Of a stretch of DNA of 10,610 nt, positions 6,177 to 10,610 are shown one piece after another (the first letter of the stretch is position 1; each line of letters starts with the position of its first letter). The notes under the pieces are model-generated. The model was not told where the DNA came from. It searched no databases and worked only from the letters and a program-made list of their open reading frames with translations. The translations under genes were made by a program, and so were the position numbers. This DNA is from an uncultured Hyphomonadaceae bacterium. Lineage in GTDB: Bacteria; Pseudomonadota; Alphaproteobacteria; Caulobacterales; Hyphomonadaceae. Where the stretch lies: positions 1 to 10,610 of the forward strand of contig CALMWO010000347.1 in the NCBI GenBank assembly GCA_937873805.1, given 5' to 3'.

Positions 6177-6752
6177 GCTCTCGACGGGCACGACCGTGAA
6201 GCGGGCAATCTGAGCGGACGCCTGGGGGAACTCTGGTTTGATCTGGAGGGCGCTACGGAAATCTTCGTAGGCCGACTGGAGATCGCCCAGTTTCTCGTGG
6301 GTGAGGCCGCGATTGTACAAGCCGACGGCGCGCGCATCGACCGATTCGGTTCCAACGCCTTCGTTCAGCGCGGTCATGGCTTCGGGGTAGCGCTTCAGGT
6401 TGTAGAGGGCGGCTCCAAGATTGACCTTGGCTTCCTTAAGGTCCGGCACGAGGTCGATGCTTTTGCGATAATCGCTCATCGCGCGGGTATTGTTGCCCTG
6501 CCGCATGTAGAGAATGCCGCGGTTCGTGAAAGTCGCGGCCCGATCCTTCGGCCGCATGTGCTCCGTATCGAGCGCTAGGTTACAGAGCTCGATCGCCTTC
6601 GTTAGCTGCATGCGGCTGTATTCGACGGCCTCGTAGCAGGCCTGTCCCATCCCGCCGCCGAGGACCGTTACGGCCCCCTGTGCGTGCGCGGCAAACGGCA
6701 TGACGACGGCTAGTGTCGCCACTGAAATCCCCAATCGAAACCGGGTGCTCAT
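6174..6752 (-). CDS. Exported tetratricopeptide-repeat protein of unknown function
   Basis: This is a 192-residue protein with a signal peptide: MSTRFR, a hydrophobic stretch (about 8-22), and a likely signal peptidase I site after AHA (22-24), giving a mature periplasmic protein of about 168 residues. Three TPR-like helical pairs follow, at about 72-105 (ATFTNRGILYMRQGNNTRAM), 106-139 (AKVNLGAALYNLKRYPEAM) and 142-175 (AVGLYNRGLTHEKLGDLQSA). TPRs usually bind other proteins or peptides; no catalytic motif is visible. C39 and C57 in the mature N-terminal segment could form a disulfide linking the pre-TPR helices. The start is backed by AAGGAG (6766-6761), 8 nt upstream. It is divergent from ctaC across 165 bp and upstream of tldD on the same strand. 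I recall similar signal-peptide TPR proteins in alphaproteobacteria but no assigned role. A scaffold in envelope or oxidase biogenesis is only a guess from position. Confidence 0.88.
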   Translation of the reverse strand: MSTRFRLGISVATLAVVMPFAAHAQGAVTVLGGGMGQACYEAVEYSRMQLTKAIELCNLALDTEHMRPKDRAATFTNRGILYMRQGNNTRAMSDYRKSIDLVPDLKEAKVNLGAALYNLKRYPEAMTALNEGVGTESVDARAVGLYNRGLTHEKLGDLQSAYEDFRSALQIKPEFPQASAQIARFTVVPVES

Positions 6753-6917
6753 CTTCCCAACTCCTTGTGCCTCTGGTAGCGACCACGCGCCTGCCGAACG
6801 AATCGACCCGCCTGCGACACTATGCGCCCGGCGGGGCGGAACGGAGTGGTGGCAAGCTGGAGCATATCACGTTAAAGCCCCGGTTTCACGCATCTGGCTG
6901 GAGGATGTGAGATAAAT
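6753..6917. promoter_or_regulatory. Divergent intergenic region between the TPR gene and ctaC
   Basis: This 165-bp gap must carry the promoters of both the leftward TPR gene and the rightward oxidase operon. I could not find a -35/-10 pair convincing enough to place. It contains the TPR Shine-Dalgarno (AAGGAG at 6766-6761) and, for ctaC, GGAGG at 6900-6904. The spacer to the ctaC ATG (6918) is 13 nt, longer than usual, and no in-frame start lies closer. The spacer itself is AT-rich (GATAAAT at 6911-6917). Confidence 0.5.
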
Positions 6918-7808
6918 ATGCGCAGTGCTTGGAAGTTTTTGGCGCTTAGCGCCGCCAGCCTCGTAGCCGGCGGTTCCGCCTGGGCTACGCCTCATGCTGG
7001 GGGTATCGACTTCCAGGCTCCGGCAACGGAGACGGCGAAGCACGTTCAGGCGTTCCACAGCGAGGTCCTGATCATCATCACGGTGATCACCATCTTCGTC
7101 ACGGCGCTGCTGATCTGGGTGATGATCCGCTACAACAAGCGTGCGAACCCGGTGCCGAAGAAATTCTCGCACAACACGCTTATCGAAATTCTCTGGACCG
7201 TCGTGCCGGTGCTGATCCTCGTGTGGATCGCCAAGGGCTCCTTCCCGCTGCTCTACGAACAAGACGTTCTGCCGGAGCAGGCGCGCGAAGAAGAGATCGT
7301 GGACATCAAGGTCTACGGCAACATGTGGTTCTGGGACTACACGTACAACGTCGGCACGGACAACGAGTTCAACGTCGAGTCACGCATGCTGAAAGTTGGC
7401 GCGCCCGATCCGTCGCTCGAGCTGCAGGCTGCGCGTGGCGACATCGCCCAGCTGTCCGTGAACAACCCGATGGTTGCGCCGATCGGCAAATACATCCGCC
7501 TCAAGATTTCCGCCAAGGACGTCATCCACGCGTGGGCGATGCCTCAGTTCATGCTGAAGGTCGACGCGATGCCGGGCAAGCTGAACCAGCTCTGGTTCAA
7601 GGTTGATGAGCCGGGCGTGTTCTACGGTCAGTGCTCCGAGCTTTGCGGCAAGGACCACAGCAACATGCCGATCGAACTGCGCATGGTCACCCAGGCTCAG
7701 TACGAAGAGTGGCAGACGCAATTCAAGACATCGCCGGAAGCGGCGCGGGCTTACCTCGACCGCGTGATGCCGGCGAAGAAGCCTGCTCAAGTCGCTTCTG
7801 CGCAGTAG
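6918..7808 (+). CDS. ctaC: Cytochrome c oxidase subunit II (aa3 type, CuA-containing)
   Basis: Subunit II takes electrons from cytochrome c through the binuclear CuA centre and passes them to heme a in subunit I. The 296-residue precursor has a signal peptide (MRSAWKF, then a hydrophobic run, with probable cleavage after AWA, 21-23), two transmembrane helices (about 48-70 and 89-107) and a periplasmic cupredoxin domain. All CuA ligands are visible: H204 in DVIHAW, then C239, E241, C243, H247 and M250 in GQCSELCGKDHSNMP. The aromatic electron-entry segment reads KVYGNMWFWDYTY (131-143); the usual Gln before the first Trp (as in HQWYW) is Met here. There is no C-terminal heme c motif, so this is an A-type oxidase and not a caa3 fusion. 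A 30-residue tail after the CuA domain is Ala/Lys/Pro-rich at its end. It is the first gene of the ctaCDB cluster, with ctaD starting 21 bp downstream. Confidence 0.97.
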   Translation: MRSAWKFLALSAASLVAGGSAWATPHAGGIDFQAPATETAKHVQAFHSEVLIIITVITIFVTALLIWVMIRYNKRANPVPKKFSHNTLIEILWTVVPVLILVWIAKGSFPLLYEQDVLPEQAREEEIVDIKVYGNMWFWDYTYNVGTDNEFNVESRMLKVGAPDPSLELQAARGDIAQLSVNNPMVAPIGKYIRLKISAKDVIHAWAMPQFMLKVDAMPGKLNQLWFKVDEPGVFYGQCSELCGKDHSNMPIELRMVTQAQYEEWQTQFKTSPEAARAYLDRVMPAKKPAQVASAQ

Positions 7809-7829
7809 TAGGGATCAGGGAGCCGTTTG

Positions 7830-9521
7830 ATGTCGAGCGAGCCGAAAACCGCCGCCGCCGGACACGGTCATGACCACGGTCACGACCATGGACATGATCA
7901 TGCGCATGATCACCACGATCCGAAATGGTACAGCCCGGCCCGCTGGCTGTTCTCCACGAACCATAAGGACATCGGTACGCTGTACCTGATCTTCGCGATG
8001 TGCGCGGGGATCATCGGTTTCGTGTTCTCGGGCTTCATGCGCGCCGAGCTGGCCGAGCCGGGCCTGCAGCTGTTCAACGGAACGGCTTTCGGCGGCTTCT
8101 TCGGCTCCGAGCACAACTATAACGTCATCACCACGATGCACGGCCTGATCATGATCTTCTTCATGGTCATGCCCGCCCTGATCGGCGGTTTCGGCAACTG
8201 GTTCGTGCCGCTGATGATCGGCGCGCCGGACATGGCGATGCCGCGCATGAACAACATCTCGTTCTGGCTGCTGCCGGTTTCGTTCTTCCTCCTTCTGCTC
8301 TCGATGTTCGTTCCGGGCCCTGCGGGCGCCAACGGTTTCGGCGGCGGCTGGGTGCTCTATCCGCCGCTCTCCAGCACGACGGGCCACCCGGGTCTGGCGA
8401 TGGATCTCGTGATCTTCTCGCTTCACCTCGCGGGCATGTCGTCGATCCTCGGCGCAATCAACTTTATCGTCACCATCCTCAACATGCGCGCTCCGGGCAT
8501 GACGCTGCACAAGATGCCGCTGTTCGCCTGGTCGGTGCTGATCACAGCCTTCCTGCTCGTGCTGGCCCTGCCGGTTCTCGCCGGCGCGCTCACCATGCTG
8601 CTGACGGATCGTAACTTCGGCTCGAAATTCTTCGAAGTCTCGGGCGGCGGCGACCCGGTCATGTTCCAGCACTTGTTCTGGTTCTTCGGCCACCCCGAAG
8701 TGTACATCATGATCCTGCCGGGCTTCGGCATCGTCAGCCACGTCATCTCGACGTTCTCGCGCAAGCCGATCTTCGGCTACCTCGCGATGGCTTACGCGAT
8801 GGTCGCCATCGGCTTCATCGGCTTCATCGTGTGGGCGCACCACATGTACACGGTCGGCATGAACGTGAACCTGAAGGCGTACTTCGTGGCCGCCACGATG
8901 GTGATCGCGGTTCCAACCGGTGTGAAGATCTTCAGCTGGATCGCCACGATGTGGGGCGGCTCCATCGAGTTCAAAGTGCCTATGCTGTGGGCGATCGGCT
9001 TCATCTTCCTCTTCACGCTGGGCGGCGTCACGGGCGTCGTGCTCGCCAACGCCGGCGTCGACCATGCTCTGCACGACACCTATTACGTGGTGGCGCACTT
9101 CCACTACGTGCTTTCGCTCGGCGCCGTCTTCACGCTCTTCTGCGGCTGGTACTACTGGTTCGAGAAAATGTTCGGCATCAAGTACAATGGCTTCATCGGC
9201 GGTCTGCACTTCTGGCTGATGTTCATTGGCTCGAACCTGATCTTCTTCCCGCAGCACTTCCTTGGCCTGCAGGGCATGCCGCGCCGCTACGTCGACTACG
9301 CCGTCGCGTTCCGCGAATGGCACCACTGGTCGACCATCGGCTACTGGGTCGCCGCAGCTGCCACGATCGTGTTCTTCATCGGTATCCTTGAGGCGGTCGT
9401 TCGCCGCCGCAAGGCAACGGCAAGCGGAAATCCGTGGGGCGAGGGGGCAACGACGCTGGAGTGGACGCTCTCCTCTCCGCCGCCGTTCCACCAGTACAAC
9501 GACCTCCCGCGGTTCAAGTAA
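7830..9521 (+). CDS. ctaD: Cytochrome c oxidase subunit I (A1-type aa3 oxidase)
   Basis: Subunit I is the proton-pumping catalytic core, with 12 expected transmembrane helices carrying heme a, heme a3 and CuB. Ligands are visible: heme a H104 (HGLIMIFF) and H425, heme a3 H423 (VAHFHY), and CuB H288, H337 and H338 (FGHPEVY, AHHMY) with the cross-linked Y292. D134 (GAPDMAMPRMNN) and E290 fit the D-channel and K366 (TGVKIFSW) the K-channel, which defines type A1. The start is ATG 7830, with AGGGAG (7817-7822) 7 nt upstream; a TTG directly before it is not needed. The length is 563 residues. Residues 11-30 form a GHDH-rich stretch with ten His before the conserved WLFSTNHKDIGTLYLIF region; this tail is cytoplasmic by family topology. 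Translation is probably coupled with ctaC in one operon. Subunit III and CtaG genes are not visible and may lie downstream. Confidence 0.98.
   Translation: MSSEPKTAAAGHGHDHGHDHGHDHAHDHHDPKWYSPARWLFSTNHKDIGTLYLIFAMCAGIIGFVFSGFMRAELAEPGLQLFNGTAFGGFFGSEHNYNVITTMHGLIMIFFMVMPALIGGFGNWFVPLMIGAPDMAMPRMNNISFWLLPVSFFLLLLSMFVPGPAGANGFGGGWVLYPPLSSTTGHPGLAMDLVIFSLHLAGMSSILGAINFIVTILNMRAPGMTLHKMPLFAWSVLITAFLLVLALPVLAGALTMLLTDRNFGSKFFEVSGGGDPVMFQHLFWFFGHPEVYIMILPGFGIVSHVISTFSRKPIFGYLAMAYAMVAIGFIGFIVWAHHMYTVGMNVNLKAYFVAATMVIAVPTGVKIFSWIATMWGGSIEFKVPMLWAIGFIFLFTLGGVTGVVLANAGVDHALHDTYYVVAHFHYVLSLGAVFTLFCGWYYWFEKMFGIKYNGFIGGLHFWLMFIGSNLIFFPQHFLGLQGMPRRYVDYAVAFREWHHWSTIGYWVAAAATIVFFIGILEAVVRRRKATASGNPWGEGATTLEWTLSSPPPFHQYNDLPRFK
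7864..7920 (+). repeat. Degenerate 12-bp tandem repeat encoding the GHDH tail of CtaD
   Basis: About four imperfect copies of a 12-bp unit follow one another: GGTCATGACCAC, GGTCACGACCAT, GGACATGATCAT and GCGCATGATCAC, then CACGATC. Each unit codes Gly/Ala-His-Asp-His. The third positions have diverged while the amino acids are kept, which points to selection on the protein and not recent duplication. Such units can expand or contract by slippage, so tail length may vary between relatives. Confidence 0.8.
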
Positions 9522-9531
9522 CAGGGCGCAA

Positions 9532-9559
9532 GCAGCCCGGGCCTGAAGGTCCGGGCTGC
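9532..9559 (+). promoter_or_regulatory. Intercistronic stem-loop between ctaD and ctaB
   Basis: GCAGCCCGG (9532-9540) pairs perfectly with CCGGGCTGC (9551-9559). Counting the inner GCC/GGT pairs (one G-U) gives a stem of about 12 bp closed by a TGAA loop. It fills most of the 50-bp gap after the ctaD stop (9521) and ends 12 nt before the ctaB ATG (9572). No T-run follows, so it does not look like a full terminator. A role in mRNA processing, 3'-end protection of the ctaC-ctaD message or lowered ctaB translation is inference. Confidence 0.6.
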
Positions 9560-9571
9560 AGCGCAAAGCAG

Positions 9572-10522
9572 ATGTCCGACGCGACCATCGCCAGCACATC
9601 CACTGCAACCGCTTCTTCGAGCGCGATGGACTATGTGCGCCTGATGAAGCCGCGCGTGATGTCGCTGGTCGTCTTCACCGCGTTCGTCGGCCTAGTGGCT
9701 GCTCCCGTCGGCATGCATCCGTTCGCGGCCGCTGTTGCGGTATTTGCGGTGGCGCTGGGTTCTGGCGCAGCTGGCGCGCTTAACATGTGGTACGACGCCG
9801 ATATCGACGCCCTGATGGCGCGCACCGTCACGCGCCCCGTCCCCGCCGGCATCATCGCGCCGACAGACGCGCTGTCGTTCGGCCTCATCATGTCGGCGAT
9901 GGCTGTCATGCTGATGGCGTTGGCCGCGACGCCGCTCGCCGCCGCCCTGCTGGCCTTCTCGATTTTCTTCTACGCCGTTGTCTACACGATGTGGCTCAAG
10001 CGCTCGACGGCGCAGAACATCGTCATCGGCGGAGCCGCTGGCGCCTTCCCGCCGGTGATCGGCTGGGCCGCTGCGACGGGCAATGCGCCGGCCGATGCTT
10101 GGATCCTGTTCGGCCTGATCTTCCTCTGGACGCCGCCGCACTTCTGGGCGCTGTCGCTCTGGACGCAGAAGGAATACGCCCGCGCTGGCGTGCCCATGCT
10201 GCCAGTCACCAAGGGCTCCGCAGAAACGCGCCGCCAGATCCTGATCTACACGCTCGTGGCCGCGCCCTTCGGCCTCGTGCCGGTTGCGACCGGCCTCGGC
10301 GGCTGGATCTATCTCGTTGTCGCTGCCGTCGGTGGCGCGGCCTTCCTGTGGGGCGCGGTTCGTGTCTTCATGAGCCGGGCAGGCGACGCTGATGCTCCGG
10401 CCGACATGCGCCACGCCAAGGCGCTGTTCGGCATCTCGATCATTTACCTGTTTGCCCTGTTCGCCGCCTTGCTGGTCGAGCGCATTCTTCCGCTGCACTT
10501 CGTTGTCGGAGGCGGCGCCTGA
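9572..10522 (+). CDS. ctaB: Protoheme IX farnesyltransferase (heme O synthase)
   Basis: CtaB attaches a farnesyl chain to heme B to form heme O, the precursor of heme A for the oxidase encoded just upstream. It is an integral inner-membrane member of the UbiA superfamily. The 316 residues carry the prenyl-diphosphate motif N71-MWY-D75-ADI-D79, continuing ALMARTVTRPVPAG, and LMKPRVMSLVVFTAFVG (24-40) at the first helix. Later landmarks are WLKRSTAQNIVIGGAAGAFP (141-160), with the heme-side segment, and FLWTPPHFWALSLWTQKEYA (184-203). I place the start at ATG 9572, after the ctaD stop and the intercistronic hairpin; reading further upstream would overlap ctaD with unrelated sequence. The Shine-Dalgarno here is poor (AAAGCAG), and a second ATG at residue 19 (MDYVRLMKPR) is possible. 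The first 18 residues are Ser/Thr/Ala-rich and not conserved in the family. The stop overlaps the next start. Identification is firm. Confidence 0.96.
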   Translation: MSDATIASTSTATASSSAMDYVRLMKPRVMSLVVFTAFVGLVAAPVGMHPFAAAVAVFAVALGSGAAGALNMWYDADIDALMARTVTRPVPAGIIAPTDALSFGLIMSAMAVMLMALAATPLAAALLAFSIFFYAVVYTMWLKRSTAQNIVIGGAAGAFPPVIGWAAATGNAPADAWILFGLIFLWTPPHFWALSLWTQKEYARAGVPMLPVTKGSAETRRQILIYTLVAAPFGLVPVATGLGGWIYLVVAAVGGAAFLWGAVRVFMSRAGDADAPADMRHAKALFGISIIYLFALFAALLVERILPLHFVVGGGA

Positions 10523-10610
10523 TGCTCGACAAGGGACAGATCAAGGATTGGGAAGGCGACCCGGAAGATCCGGCGAAAGCTGCGCCGGTCGCTCCGCGCC
10601 CCGGTCTGGC
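10522..10610 (+). CDS. Start of a gene downstream of ctaB, possibly a small oxidase-biogenesis (CoxF-like) protein; runs off right edge
   Basis: Only 29 codons are present. The ATG at 10522-10524 overlaps the ctaB TGA (10520-10522) by one base, and GGAGG (10508-10512) lies 9 nt upstream, so translational coupling with ctaB is likely. The visible residues begin MLDKGQIKDWEGDPEDPAKA and continue Pro/Ala-rich, with no membrane segment yet. In many alphaproteobacteria the gene after ctaB is a short single-helix protein (often called CoxF), followed by ctaG, the CuB assembly factor. Position makes a CoxF-like gene the best guess. The visible sequence itself is not diagnostic, so no gene symbol is given. 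Confidence 0.6.
   Translation, partial: MLDKGQIKDWEGDPEDPAKAAPVAPRPGL

Noticed and set aside
7864..7920. Short repeats considered as a CRISPR-like array or regulatory repeat
   Set aside because: The units are 12 bp, in frame, without spacers, and encode the GHDH tail of CtaD; they are explained by the protein.
9434..9571. Upstream ATG extending ctaB by 46 residues into ctaD
   Set aside because: The extension overlaps the conserved ctaD C-terminus, is low complexity and does not match CtaB N-termini; ATG 9572 after the ctaD stop fits the family.
7815..9608. Open reading frame of 597 codons on the minus strand across the whole of ctaD
   Set aside because: It is an antisense shadow: ctaD is certain, and the antisense frame stays open because of GC-rich codon use. 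Its product is a low-complexity Arg/Asp/Glu/His-rich chain mirroring hydrophobic codons, with no recognisable domain.

Overview
The window reads as ordinary chromosomal DNA from a GC-rich alphaproteobacterium. The evidence is the gene content and order (a ubiA/rsmE divergent pair, a plant-type gshA next to rsmE, and a ctaC-ctaD-ctaB aa3 oxidase cluster) and dense coding with short gaps. The His/Asp-rich N-terminus of CtaD suggests a Caulobacterales/Hyphomonad-like lineage, but this is inferred from memory of family features and no search was run. I see no mobile element, CRISPR array, tRNA, rRNA or attachment site.

Layout. Positions 1-194 (minus strand) hold the first 64 codons of ubiA, which prenylates 4-hydroxybenzoate for ubiquinone; the gene runs off the left edge. 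A 60-bp gap separates it from divergent rsmE (255-1022, 16S rRNA U1498 methyltransferase). gshA (1135-2523, glutamate-cysteine ligase of the plant/proteobacterial type) follows, then a POT-family peptide/proton symporter (2645-4597). A bidirectional stem-loop terminator (4619-4646) closes this rightward block. It faces a leftward pair: a secreted TPR protein (6752-6174) followed by tldD (6085-4670). From 6918 rightward is the cytochrome c oxidase block: ctaC (subunit II), ctaD (subunit I), ctaB (heme O synthase) and the start of a small gene at 10522 that continues past the right edge.

How the genes work together. ctaC, ctaD and ctaB supply the catalytic core of an A1-type aa3 terminal oxidase and the first step of heme A synthesis. 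ubiA feeds the quinone pool of the same respiratory chain but lies in a separate unit. gshA makes gamma-glutamylcysteine for glutathione. The peptide importer could supply amino acids, but there is no direct evidence linking it to gshA.

I did not find a clearly novel multi-gene system. Points worth a second look are: a Cys pair in GshA spaced exactly like the plant redox switch; a ten-histidine N-terminal tail on CtaD encoded by a degenerate 12-bp repeat; a roughly 90-residue periplasmic insert with two Cys in the transporter; hairpins placed at the transporter Shine-Dalgarno, in the ctaD-ctaB gap and across the TPR stop codon; and a 21-codon mini-ORF that ends inside the ubiA start codon. 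All are modest and each can be tested.
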